A DNA stretch of 64,000 nt, taken from contig CAWKHA010000001.1 in NCBI GenBank assembly GCA_963849365.1, positions 992,001-1,056,000 on the forward strand, read 5' to 3'. Origin of the DNA: CAVQCJ01 sp963849365 (GTDB lineage: Bacteria > Actinomycetota > Actinomycetes > Prado026). Both the position numbers and the translations under genes were made by a program. Under the pieces are notes generated by a model that searched no databases, was not told the origin of the DNA, and saw only the letters and a list, made by a program, of their open reading frames with translations. Below are positions 16,903 through 24,619 of this stretch, piece after piece (the stretch's first letter is position 1; each line of letters begins with the position of its first letter).

Positions 16903-19359
16903 TCAGCCGCGAACCCGCTCGTTCTTCGGGTCGTACAGCGGCCGCAGCGAGGCCGTGGCCGGGTAGCGGGTTCCGGCGATGTCGACGTCCCAGCCACCGG
17001 CGTCGATCCACCCCTGGTCCAGCGGCTCGCCGGCCTCCACCATGGCGAGGCCGACGGCGCCGCCGAGCGTGAAGCCGTACGACGCGGCGCGCACGTAGCC
17101 CACCGCGCGCCCGTCCCGGTGCACGACCTCGGCGTGGAACATCTGCGGCTGCGGGTCGAGCACCTGCACCTGGAGCAGCCGCCGGGTGAGCGGACCGGCC
17201 GCCTTGCGGGCGAGCACCGCTTCGCGGCCGATGAAACCGCCCGACTTGTCGAGGTCGACCACGAACCCGAGCCCGGCCTCGAGCACCGAGTCGGTGTTGT
17301 CGATGTCGTGGCCGTAGTCGCGGTACCCCTTCTCCATGCGCAGGCTGGACAGCGCCTTGAGCCCGGCGTGCCGCAGCCCGAAGGCGTCACCCGCCGCGAC
17401 GATCCGGTCGTACACGTGCACCGCCTGCTCGGCCGGCACGTACAGCTCGTAGCCCAGCTCGCCCAGGTACGTGATGCGCACGCACAGCATCCGGGCGAAG
17501 CCGAGGTCGATCTCGCGCGCCGCGCGGTACGGCACCGCCGCGTCGGACAGGTCCGCCGTCGTCAGCGACTGCAGCAGCTCGCGCGAGCGCGGGCCCTGCA
17601 CGTTCAGCTGCGCGTAGCCGGACGTGTGGTCGGCGACGTGCGCGCGCATGTCGTCGGTGATGTGCCGCCGCAGCCGGGTCAGCACGTGCCGGTGCGCGGT
17701 GTCGGACGCGACCACCCAGAACCGCTCGTCGTCCAGCTTGGTGACCGTGAGGTCGGCCTCGAGCGTTCCGCCCTCGTTCAGCCACGGGGTGTAGGTGATC
17801 AGGCCCGGTTCGCCGTCGACCCGGTTCGCCGACAGCTGTTCCAGCAGGCGCCCGGCGTCGCGACCCTCCACGGCGAACTTGGACATGAACGACATGTCCA
17901 TGAGGATCACGCCCTCGCGCGCGGCGCGGTGCTCAGCCTCCCAGTACGGCCACCAGCCCTGGCGCCCCCACGACAGCGGCCCGGCCTGCGGCTCCACTCC
18001 GTCCGGCGCGTACCAGTCCGGGCTCTCCCAGCCGCTGACGTCCTTGAAGTACGCGCGGGCGGCGGCCAGCCGCTCGTGCACCGCCGACCGCTTGGCGCCG
18101 CGCGCCGTCCGCATCGAGCGGCCCGGGTAGTGGCACTGGTACACCATGCCGAGGGACTCGACCGTGCGGGTCGCGCGGTACTCCGGATTGGTCTGGTAGC
18201 GGTGCAGCCGATCGATGTTCATCCCTGTGACGTCGATGTCCGGCCGGCCCTCGACGATCCAGTGCGCCATCGCCCGGCCGAGCCCGCCGCCGGTGAGGAT
18301 GCCGATCGAGTTCAGCCCCGCGGCCACGAAGTAGTTGCGGACCTCGGGTGCCTCGCCGACCACCGGGGCGAGGTCCGGCGTGAAGCTCTCCGGCCCGCAG
18401 AAGAACTTCCGTACGCCCGCCTCCATCGAGACCGGGATGCGGCTCATCGCCGCCTCGAGGTACGGGGTCATCCGGTCCCAGTCCGGGGGCAGCTCGCCGA
18501 ACGAGAAGTCCTCGGGCACGCCGCCAACCTTCCACGGCGCGCACACGGTCTCGAAGAGTCCGAGCATCAGCCCGCCGCCCTCTTCGCGGAAGTAGCCGAA
18601 GCTGGCCGGGTCCTCGAGCACCGGCAGCGACCCGTCCACCCCGTCGACCGGCTCGGTGATGAGGTAGTAGTGCTCGGCGGCCTGCAGCGGGATGCTCACG
18701 CCGGACTTCTCGCCCAGCTGCCGCGCCCACATTCCGGCGCAGTTCACGACGTACTCGGCCTCGATGTCGCCGTACGGCGTGCGGACGCCGGTGACCGCCC
18801 CATGCGCGGTCAGGACGTCGAGGACGGGCAAACTCTCCAGGACCGTCGCCCCGGCGAGCCGTGCGCCCTTGGCCAGCGCCATCGTCACGTCGACCGGGTT
18901 GGCGCGCCCGTCCTCCGCGACGTAGAAACCGGCCAGCACGTCGTCCGTACGAGCCAGCGGGAACAGCTCCCCCACCTCGCGGGCCGAGATCTCGTGCACA
19001 TCGACGCCGCACAGCCGGTTGAACGCCGAGACCCGGCGGTACTCCTCCAGCCGGTCCGGCTCGGTCGCCAGCTCGATGAACCCGACCGGCTTGAACCCGG
19101 TCGACTGACCCGTCTCAGCCTCCAGCCGCGTGTACAGGTCGCGGGTGTACTTGCGCAGCTCGGTCGACGTCTCGGACGTCGAGCCGAAGCAGACCATCAG
19201 ACCGGCGGCGTGCCACGTCGTCCCGGAGGTGAGCCGGTCCCGCTCGAGCAGCACGACGTCCTGTCCGAGATGGGCCAGATGGTAGGCGACCGAAGCGCCG
19301 ATCACCCCGCCCCCGATGACGACGACGCGGGCACGGGCGGGCAGGACGGGCGACGGCAT
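16903..19359 (-). CDS. FAD-dependent dimethylglycine/sarcosine dehydrogenase-like protein with GcvT domain
   Basis: 818 residues in the two-part layout of dimethylglycine and sarcosine dehydrogenases. The N-terminal DAO flavin domain starts VVVIGGGVIGASVAYHLAHL, with His50 in SGTTWHAAGL, equivalent to the histidine that binds FAD covalently in DMGDH. From about residue 440 a tetrahydrofolate-binding GcvT-like domain follows (MDMSFMSKFAVEGRDA, YGHDIDNTDSVLEAGLGF, and a final GGAVGLAMVE barrel). Such enzymes oxidatively demethylate N-methylated glycines and pass the one-carbon unit to THF. ATG 19359 has AGGGTG upstream and is preferred to GTG 19368. A 16-bp palindrome lies just upstream. A second GcvT-like gene and ahcY occur at 33.6-36.3 kb. 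Confidence 0.9.
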   Translation of the reverse strand: MPSPVLPARARVVVIGGGVIGASVAYHLAHLGQDVVLLERDRLTSGTTWHAAGLMVCFGSTSETSTELRKYTRDLYTRLEAETGQSTGFKPVGFIELATEPDRLEEYRRVSAFNRLCGVDVHEISAREVGELFPLARTDDVLAGFYVAEDGRANPVDVTMALAKGARLAGATVLESLPVLDVLTAHGAVTGVRTPYGDIEAEYVVNCAGMWARQLGEKSGVSIPLQAAEHYYLITEPVDGVDGSLPVLEDPASFGYFREEGGGLMLGLFETVCAPWKVGGVPEDFSFGELPPDWDRMTPYLEAAMSRIPVSMEAGVRKFFCGPESFTPDLAPVVGEAPEVRNYFVAAGLNSIGILTGGGLGRAMAHWIVEGRPDIDVTGMNIDRLHRYQTNPEYRATRTVESLGMVYQCHYPGRSMRTARGAKRSAVHERLAAARAYFKDVSGWESPDWYAPDGVEPQAGPLSWGRQGWWPYWEAEHRAAREGVILMDMSFMSKFAVEGRDAGRLLEQLSANRVDGEPGLITYTPWLNEGGTLEADLTVTKLDDERFWVVASDTAHRHVLTRLRRHITDDMRAHVADHTSGYAQLNVQGPRSRELLQSLTTADLSDAAVPYRAAREIDLGFARMLCVRITYLGELGYELYVPAEQAVHVYDRIVAAGDAFGLRHAGLKALSSLRMEKGYRDYGHDIDNTDSVLEAGLGFVVDLDKSGGFIGREAVLARKAAGPLTRRLLQVQVLDPQPQMFHAEVVHRDGRAVGYVRAASYGFTLGGAVGLAMVEAGEPLDQGWIDAGGWDVDIAGTRYPATASLRPLYDPKNERVRG

Positions 19360-19378
19360 GGCGGACACCCTACGACCG

Positions 19379-19394
19379 GCGGGACCGGTCCCGC
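19379..19394 (-). promoter_or_regulatory. 16-bp palindrome upstream of the DMGDH-like gene
   Basis: GCGGGACCGGTCCCGC is a perfect palindrome 20 bp before the start codon of the dehydrogenase gene. Its half-site GCGGGAC is shared with another perfect palindrome at 50171-50186. The CG-centred symmetry is typical of LacI- or GntR-type operators. No cognate regulator is adjacent. Confidence 0.45.
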
Positions 19395-19460
19395 ACCACT
19401 CTTACTGTCTCGTGAGTCAGGAGTTTGGCTGGCCGCCCAAGATCGCGGGACGGGTCGCGC

Positions 19461-20510
19461 TCAGCCCGCGGCCATCTCCTCGCGGATGGCCCCGGCGAAC
19501 GCGTCCACGTCGCCCTCGGTCGTGTCGTACGTGGTCATCCAGCGGACCTCTCCGCTGGCCTCGTCCCACAGGTAGAACTTGAACCGCTTCTGCAGCCGCG
19601 CGGTGACCGCCTTCGGCAGCACCGCGAAGACGGCGTTGGCCTGCACGGGCCGCTGGACCTGCACGCCCGGGATGTCGCGGACCGCCACCGCCAGCCGCTG
19701 GGCCATCGCGTTGGCTTGCGTCGCGTTGCGCAGCCACAGGTCGGTCCCGAGCAGCGCGTCGAACTGGGCCGAGACGAAGCGCATTTTGGACGCCAGCTGC
19801 ATGGAGGACTTGCGCACGTACTCGACGCCGGGCGCGGCAGCGGGGTCCAGCACGACGACGACCTCACCGAGCATCAGCCCGTTCTTGGTGCCGCCGAAGG
19901 ACAGGACATCGATGCCGACGTCGGTCGTGAACTCCCGCAGCGGCACGCCGAGCGAGGCGGCGGCGTTGGAGATGCGCGCGCCGTCCAGGTGGACGCGCAT
20001 GCCCAGACCGTGCGCGTGCTCGCAGAGCGCGGCGAGCTCCTCGACCGAGTACGCGGTACCCAGCTCGGTCGTCTGGGTGATGCTGACGACCTGGGGCTGG
20101 GCCCGGTGCACGTCGTCGAAGCCACGGGCCTCGGTCTCGACGAGCTCGGGCGTCAGCTTGCCGTCCGGCGTGCGCACCGGCAGCAGCTTGAGCCCAGCCA
20201 TCTTCTCCGGGGCGCCGCACTCGTCGACGTGGATGTGAGCCGTGGACGTGCATACCACCGACGCCCACCGCGACGTCATCGCCTGCAGCGCGACGACGTT
20301 CGCCCCGGTGCCGTTGAACACCGGGTACGCCGCCGCGGCCGGTCCGAAGTGCCGGCGGAACACCTCCTGCAGGTGCTCGGTGTACGCGTCGTCGCCGTAG
20401 CTGGTCTGGTGGCCGCCGTTGGCCGCTGCGATGGCGTCCAGCACCTCTGGGTGCACCCCCGAGTAGTTGTCGCTCGCGAACCCGCGCACCGACGGGTCGT
20501 GCCGGCTCAT
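19461..20510 (-). CDS. ltaE: Threonine aldolase (beta-eliminating lyase family)
   Basis: 349 residues of the low-specificity L-threonine aldolase family, which cleaves threonine or allo-threonine to glycine and acetaldehyde using PLP. Seen: the N-terminal FASDNYSGVHPEVLDAI and GDDAYTEHL, PVFNGTGANVVAL, the cofactor Asp/Arg region RVHLDGARISNAAASLG and the PLP lysine in LSFGGTKNGLMLGE. ATG 20510 overlaps the stop codon of the upstream SDR by 4 bp (ATGA), so it is the third gene of a coupled DUF6421-SDR-aldolase operon. An upstream in-frame extension of 17 residues lies inside the SDR gene and was rejected. Confidence 0.92.
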   Translation of the reverse strand: MSRHDPSVRGFASDNYSGVHPEVLDAIAAANGGHQTSYGDDAYTEHLQEVFRRHFGPAAAAYPVFNGTGANVVALQAMTSRWASVVCTSTAHIHVDECGAPEKMAGLKLLPVRTPDGKLTPELVETEARGFDDVHRAQPQVVSITQTTELGTAYSVEELAALCEHAHGLGMRVHLDGARISNAAASLGVPLREFTTDVGIDVLSFGGTKNGLMLGEVVVVLDPAAAPGVEYVRKSSMQLASKMRFVSAQFDALLGTDLWLRNATQANAMAQRLAVAVRDIPGVQVQRPVQANAVFAVLPKAVTARLQKRFKFYLWDEASGEVRWMTTYDTTEGDVDAFAGAIREEMAAG

Positions 20511-21241
20511 GGAGCGAGCACCAGACGCTGGCCGTTCACCGTCACCGCGTCCGCGTCCCACAGGCCGGCGATCGAGTCGGCGAGGTCGCGCACGTCGGTG
20601 TAGCCGGGGAACGTGGCCTCAGGCTTGGCGGCCCGGAGCCCGTCGTGCACGAGGGCCTTGACGACCAGCACGGTCGCCGCGGCCGTCTGCGGGAGCGGGT
20701 CGTCCTCGCGCCCGGACTGCAGCCTGCGGAACGAGTCGGCCATCGCCAGCGTCCACGTCTCGGCCGCGGACTTGGCCGCAGCGTACCCGGCCGCCCCGGC
20801 AGTGGGCGCAGCCGCCGCCGTCGCCGACACCAGGCTGAACCGGCCCTGCGGCGAGGCGAGCAACGCGTCGTGGAACGCCAGCGTGACGTTCTGCACGGTA
20901 CGGATCAGCAGGTCGTGCAGGACCAGCCAGTCCGCCAGGGTGTTGTCGGCGAACACCGACCCGCCGCGGTAGCCGCCGACCAGATGGACGACGCCGTCGA
21001 CCCGGCCGAGCCCGTCGGCCCAGACGCGCGTGGCTGGCTCGTCGAGCACGTCCACGACCTGGCCGGTGAAGCGCCCGCCGTCGTCGCCGAGCGATGCGGC
21101 GACCTCGGCCAGACGCTGCTCGTGCGCGTCGGCGCCCACCACCCGGGCCCCGGCCGCGACCAGCCTGTGGACCACGGCCTGCCCGGCGGGGCCCCCGGCT
21201 CCGGCGACGACGACGACGGCGTCTGCGGGCAGCCCGCTCAT
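20507..21241 (-). CDS. Short-chain dehydrogenase/reductase
   Basis: 244 residues. The nucleotide motif is AVVVVAGAGGPAGQAVVHRL (a divergent GxxGxxG lacking the usual TG), with NAG replaced by HLVGGYRGG. The active site has Ser in FSLVSATAAAAPT and the YAAAKSA Tyr-Lys pair. The glycine motif variation places it outside the best-known SDR subfamilies. Both ends overlap neighbours by an ATGA (21238-21241 with the DUF6421 gene, 20507-20510 with threonine aldolase), indicating strict translational coupling. The substrate is unknown; joint function with the aldolase, for example on a beta-hydroxy amino acid, is only inference. Confidence 0.88.
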   Translation of the reverse strand: MSGLPADAVVVVAGAGGPAGQAVVHRLVAAGARVVGADAHEQRLAEVAASLGDDGGRFTGQVVDVLDEPATRVWADGLGRVDGVVHLVGGYRGGSVFADNTLADWLVLHDLLIRTVQNVTLAFHDALLASPQGRFSLVSATAAAAPTAGAAGYAAAKSAAETWTLAMADSFRRLQSGREDDPLPQTAAATVLVVKALVHDGLRAAKPEATFPGYTDVRDLADSIAGLWDADAVTVNGQRLVLAP

Positions 21242-22611
21242 ACGCTGATCCCTCGGGTCGACTCGATCACGGCACCGATCTTCCTGCTCAGGGTCTCGAA
21301 GAACATGCTCAGGGGGAACTCGTCCGGCCGGACCGCGTCGGTCAGCTCCTTGGGAGCACCCTCCCACGGCAGGGCCTGCGGACCCTTGGCCCAGGTCGAG
21401 GCCGGGTGCGGCTCGACGTAGCCGGTGACGAGCTCGTAGGCCGCGATCCAGTGCGCGACCTTGGGTCGGTCGATGCTGCGCCAGTAGAGCTCCTCGATCT
21501 CCCCGAGCAGCGCGAGCACGACCTCGGGCAGCCGCTCCCAGTCGACGTGCAGGGCGTTGTCCGTCCAGCGCATCGCGCCGTTCTGGCGCAGGTACGCGAA
21601 CAGCAGCTGACCACCGAGCCCGTCGTAGTTGCGCACCCGCGTCCCCGTCAGCGGGAACCGCAGCGCCCGGTCGAGCACCACGGCGTACTGCACCAGCCGG
21701 GCGCGGGCGACGCCGGCGCGCTCCAGGTCCACGGCAGCCCGGAACGCCGTGAGGTCGCAGCGCAGCTCCTCCAGCGCGTACAGCCAGTACGGCATCCGCT
21801 GCTTGATCATGAACGGGTCGAACGGCAGGTCGCCGCGGCTGTGGGCGCGGTCGTGGACCAGGTCCCACAGGACGAACGTCTCCTGCGCGAGCTGCTGGTC
21901 CTCCAGCAGCAGCGCGGCGTCCTCGGGAAGGTCCATCCGCAGCGCCGTCACGGCGGCGGAGATCACCCGGCGGAACCGGGCCGCCTCGCGGTCGCAGAAG
22001 ATCGCGCCCCAGGTGAACACCGGGACCTCGCGGACGGCGACCGTCTCGGGGAACAGCACCGCGGAGTTGGTGTCGTAGCCGCTGGTGAAGTCGGTGAACG
22101 CCACCGGCACGAACTGAGGGTTCCGGTACTGCCCGGCCTCGATCCCGGCCACCCAGTCCGGCCAGGCGACCCGCAGCAGCACAGCCTCCAGGTTCCGGTC
22201 GGGGTTCCCGTTCTGCGTGTACATCGGGAAGACCACCAGGTGCTCGAGCCCGTCCTCCCGCTGCAGCTCCGGGTGGAACTGCAGCAGCGAGTCGAGGAAG
22301 TCCGGGACGCCCAAGCCGTCGGCCACCCACCGGCGCAGGTCGTCGACGACCGCGGCCAGGTAGGCGGCGTCGTGCGGCACCTCGGGAGCGAGCGCGTCGA
22401 TGCCGTCGACGGCCAGGTCGACCAGCGCCGCGGCCCGGCTCAGGTCGTGCTCGGCGCCGTCGACCGACCCGTCGGCCGACTGGAGGACGCGCAGCTCCTC
22501 GACAGCGCGCTTGAGCCGCTCCCAGCCCGGATGCGCCGCCAGCCGGGAGACCGGCGCCCGCGCGGCCTGGCCCGCGACGCGCTCCAGCGCGATTTCCGTA
22601 AGGTTTGTCAT
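21238..22611 (-). CDS. DUF6421 family protein, first gene of the SDR-threonine aldolase operon
   Basis: A 457-residue cytosolic protein without signal peptide or TM segments. Recognisable conserved blocks: HPGWERLKRAVEELRVLQSADGS, GLEHLVVFPMYTQNGNPDRN, FTDFTSGYDTNSAVLFPE, VLWDLVHDRAHSRGDLPFDP and MFFETLSRKIG. The HDRAH and FCDREAARFRR motifs look metal-binding or catalytic, and the family is annotated only as DUF6421 in actinomycetes. To my knowledge no activity has been published. It begins at ATG 22611 and overlaps the SDR gene by 4 bp. An inverted repeat about 25-55 bp upstream could be an operator. Confidence 0.8.
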   Translation of the reverse strand: MTNLTEIALERVAGQAARAPVSRLAAHPGWERLKRAVEELRVLQSADGSVDGAEHDLSRAAALVDLAVDGIDALAPEVPHDAAYLAAVVDDLRRWVADGLGVPDFLDSLLQFHPELQREDGLEHLVVFPMYTQNGNPDRNLEAVLLRVAWPDWVAGIEAGQYRNPQFVPVAFTDFTSGYDTNSAVLFPETVAVREVPVFTWGAIFCDREAARFRRVISAAVTALRMDLPEDAALLLEDQQLAQETFVLWDLVHDRAHSRGDLPFDPFMIKQRMPYWLYALEELRCDLTAFRAAVDLERAGVARARLVQYAVVLDRALRFPLTGTRVRNYDGLGGQLLFAYLRQNGAMRWTDNALHVDWERLPEVVLALLGEIEELYWRSIDRPKVAHWIAAYELVTGYVEPHPASTWAKGPQALPWEGAPKELTDAVRPDEFPLSMFFETLSRKIGAVIESTRGISV

Positions 22612-22634
22612 CTGGGCCGTCCGATGCCGAAAGA

Positions 22635-22670
22635 ATTGCCGTCGTAAGGGGGATACACGGCAATATATCC
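22635..22670 (-). promoter_or_regulatory. Nested inverted repeats upstream of the DUF6421 operon
   Basis: A perfect 8-bp inverted repeat, ATTGCCGT (22635-22642) and ACGGCAAT (22657-22664), has a 14-bp spacer. It overlaps a second symmetry, GGATA (22651-22655) and TATCC (22666-22670). The TATATT stretch inside can serve as a -10 on the minus strand. The location 24-59 bp before the DUF6421 start codon suggests an operator/promoter. Confidence 0.5.
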
Positions 22671-22734
22671 GGTTGGGTGGCCTCCTGCCACTTCCCGCGG
22701 TGCCCGGGCGCCCCCGCGCGTCCCGCCGGGCTCC

Positions 22735-23199
22735 TCAGCCCTTCGGGTGCTGGGCCGCCTCGCACCGGCGCAGCCGCGCCGTCAGCACGCGCAGCATGGG
22801 AACGGCCACCTCCGGGTGCTCCTCGAGCAGGTCGGCGAAAGTCCACTTCGTGAGCGCGAGGGTCTCCAGCCCGTCCGGGCCGGCCACGACGTCCGCCGTC
22901 CGCGGCCCGCCGTCGATCAGCGACAGCTCGCCGAAGTAGTCGCAGGGGCCGACCTGGCCGATCGGCACGCCCTCGTGCAGCACCTCGCCGGACCCGGCGA
23001 GCACCACATGGAAGAGGACCCCTTCCTGCGAGAACGGGACGAAGCCGCCGACCTCGTCACCCTCGCGCGTGACCACGTCACCGGCGGCGTACGAACGTCG
23101 CAGGCCGTCCTGCTCGAACCGGCGGAACACCTTCGCGGGGAGCCCGGCGAAGAGATCGACCTTGCCGAGCGTGACCGCGAGATCATCGGTGGGTGTCAT
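22735..23199 (-). CDS. Stand-alone cyclic nucleotide-binding domain protein
   Basis: 154 residues forming one CRP-type cNMP-binding fold: LGKVDLFAGLPAKVFRRFEQ, VVTREGDEVGGF, LAGSGEVLHEGVPIGQVGP, the phosphate-binding cassette DYFGELSLIDGGPRTADVVA, and a C-terminal helix ending KWTFADLLEEHPEVAVPML. The FGEL..........RTADV cassette keeps the Glu and Arg that contact cAMP. There is no DNA-binding domain. ATG 23199 overlaps the sirtuin stop codon (ATGA), so both proteins are made together. Inferred role: a cAMP-responsive partner of the deacetylase, in analogy to mycobacterial acetyltransferases with a fused cNMP domain. Confidence 0.9.
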   Translation of the reverse strand: MTPTDDLAVTLGKVDLFAGLPAKVFRRFEQDGLRRSYAAGDVVTREGDEVGGFVPFSQEGVLFHVVLAGSGEVLHEGVPIGQVGPCDYFGELSLIDGGPRTADVVAGPDGLETLALTKWTFADLLEEHPEVAVPMLRVLTARLRRCEAAQHPKG

Positions 23200-24083
23200 G
23201 GGCGCAGCCCCTCTCGTGCCGTGCCGCCGATCATGGACCCCATCCGTGGCACCGGCAAGGTGCGCGCGACGACCGCCGGGAGAACCGCGCCGAGCGGAGC
23301 GCCGACGACAAGCCCGGCGTGCGCGTCCCCACGGGTGGCTCCCTGGTTGACGATCGCGACCGGGGTCCCCAGCGCCGCGGCCCGCAGCACGAACCGGCGG
23401 CCGGACATGACGGTCAGGGACGAGCCGAGGACGAGCAGGGCCCGCGATCGATCGACGAGCGCGAAGGCCGCTGCGACCCGGTCCGGCGGAACCGACTCGC
23501 CGAAGAACACGACGTCCGGCTTGAGCACCCCGCCGCACCCCAGACAGTCGACGACGACGAACTGCTCGGCCGCGGCGTCGGACAGCTCGACGTCGCCATC
23601 CGGGTTGACGGCGGCGGCCCGCCCCGACCAGCCGGCGTTGGCCGTGCGGAGCCGGTCGTCCAGCTTCGCGCGGCTCGTCCGGGCCCCGCATCGCAGGCAG
23701 GCGACCCGCGCGAGGTTGCCGTGCAGCTCGAGCACGTCGGCGGTACCCGCCCGCTGGTGCAGCCCGTCCACGTTCTGCGTGAGGATCCCGCTGAGCAGGC
23801 CGGCACGCTCGAGATCGGCCACCGCCACGTGTCCGGCGTTCGGCTCGGCCCGGGCGATGCGCCCCCAGCCCAGGTGGCTGCGAGCCCAGTAGCGTCGCCG
23901 TGCGACCCCGTCCGTGATGAAGGTCTGGTACGTCATGGGCGTGACCTGGCGGGCGGCCCCGGTCGGACCCCGGTAGTCGGGGATGCCGGACTCGGTCGAC
24001 AGACCGGCACCACTGAGCACGGCCACGGCACCGCCGCCGACCAGCCCGGAGAGCCTGTCGACGGCGTCGGGCTCGAGGGGCAC
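23196..24083 (-). CDS. cobB: Sir2 family NAD-dependent protein deacylase
   Basis: 295 residues with all sirtuin motifs: GAGLSTESGIPDYRGP (NAD), TQNVDGLHQRAG with the catalytic His after ELHGNLARV, two zinc CxxC pairs (CLRCG and CLGCGG) and LKPDVVFFGE. It removes acetyl or acyl groups from lysines such as that of acetyl-CoA synthetase. GTG 24083 is chosen because upstream in-frame sequence is Arg-rich and overlaps the divergent promoter region of the molybdenum genes. It is translationally coupled to a cAMP-binding domain gene, a suggestive pairing because acetylation in actinomycetes is often cAMP-controlled. Confidence 0.93.
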   Translation of the reverse strand: MPLEPDAVDRLSGLVGGGAVAVLSGAGLSTESGIPDYRGPTGAARQVTPMTYQTFITDGVARRRYWARSHLGWGRIARAEPNAGHVAVADLERAGLLSGILTQNVDGLHQRAGTADVLELHGNLARVACLRCGARTSRAKLDDRLRTANAGWSGRAAAVNPDGDVELSDAAAEQFVVVDCLGCGGVLKPDVVFFGESVPPDRVAAAFALVDRSRALLVLGSSLTVMSGRRFVLRAAALGTPVAIVNQGATRGDAHAGLVVGAPLGAVLPAVVARTLPVPRMGSMIGGTAREGLRP

Positions 24084-24186
24084 CCGGCCATGGTGCCGCA
24101 CGGCACGGCGCACCGCAGCACTGCCGCGGCTGCACCTGCTATCCCGTCGGCTACCCCGTACCTGCGGCATCTGCTCTACGAGAGGA

Positions 24187-24205
24187 CCGCATATGCGGCT
24201 ACAGT
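24187..24205 (+). promoter_or_regulatory. Palindromic operator and -10 element of the molybdate operon
   Basis: CCGCATATGCGG (24187-24198) is a perfect 12-bp palindrome immediately before TACAGT (24200-24205), a plausible -10. The GTG start of the regulator gene lies only 6 bp after the -10, so the mRNA is probably leaderless. The palindrome would place a dimeric repressor between the -35 and -10 regions; the MerR/TOBE protein it precedes is the natural candidate. Confidence 0.55.
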
Positions 24206-24211
24206 CGGCGG

Positions 24212-24619
24212 GTGACCGAGTACCGGATCAAGGAAGCCGCCGAGCTGCTCGGCGTCAGCGACGACACCCTGCGCCGCTGGGCCGACAGCGGCCGGGTCGC
24301 CACGGCCACCGACGCATCCGGTCGGCAGGTGGTCGAGGGGGCCGCGCTCGCCCGGCTGGCCGAGGAAGTGGCCGCGGGCGCCGAGCACGCCGACCGGCAG
24401 GTGGTGGTGGCCCACTCGGTCCGCAACCGGTTCACCGGTCTGGTCACCAAGGTGGTGCGCGACACCGTGATGGCCCAGGTCGAGATCCAGGCCGGGCCGC
24501 ACCGGTTCGTGTCGCTGCTGAGCCGGGAGGCCGCCGACGAGCTGGGGCTGGAGCCCGGCGTGCTCGCGGTGGCGGCCGTGAAGTCCACCAACGTCTCGAT
24601 CGAGATCCCGCGACCATGA
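24212..24619 (+). CDS. Molybdate-binding regulator: MerR-type helix-turn-helix plus TOBE/Mop domain
   Basis: 135 residues. The N-terminal excisionase/MerR-like HTH (YRIKEAAELLGVSDDTLRRW) is followed by a Mop/TOBE domain (VRNRFTGLVTKVVRDTVMAQ, then RFVSLLSREAADELGL, ending AVVKSTNVSIE-like VAAVKSTNVSIEIPRP). Mop domains bind molybdate or tungstate oxyanions. Together this is a small molybdate sensor placed at the head of modABC; its stop overlaps the modA ATG. GTG 24212 is preferred because the HTH begins within three residues. Confidence 0.9.
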   Translation: MTEYRIKEAAELLGVSDDTLRRWADSGRVATATDASGRQVVEGAALARLAEEVAAGAEHADRQVVVAHSVRNRFTGLVTKVVRDTVMAQVEIQAGPHRFVSLLSREAADELGLEPGVLAVAAVKSTNVSIEIPRP

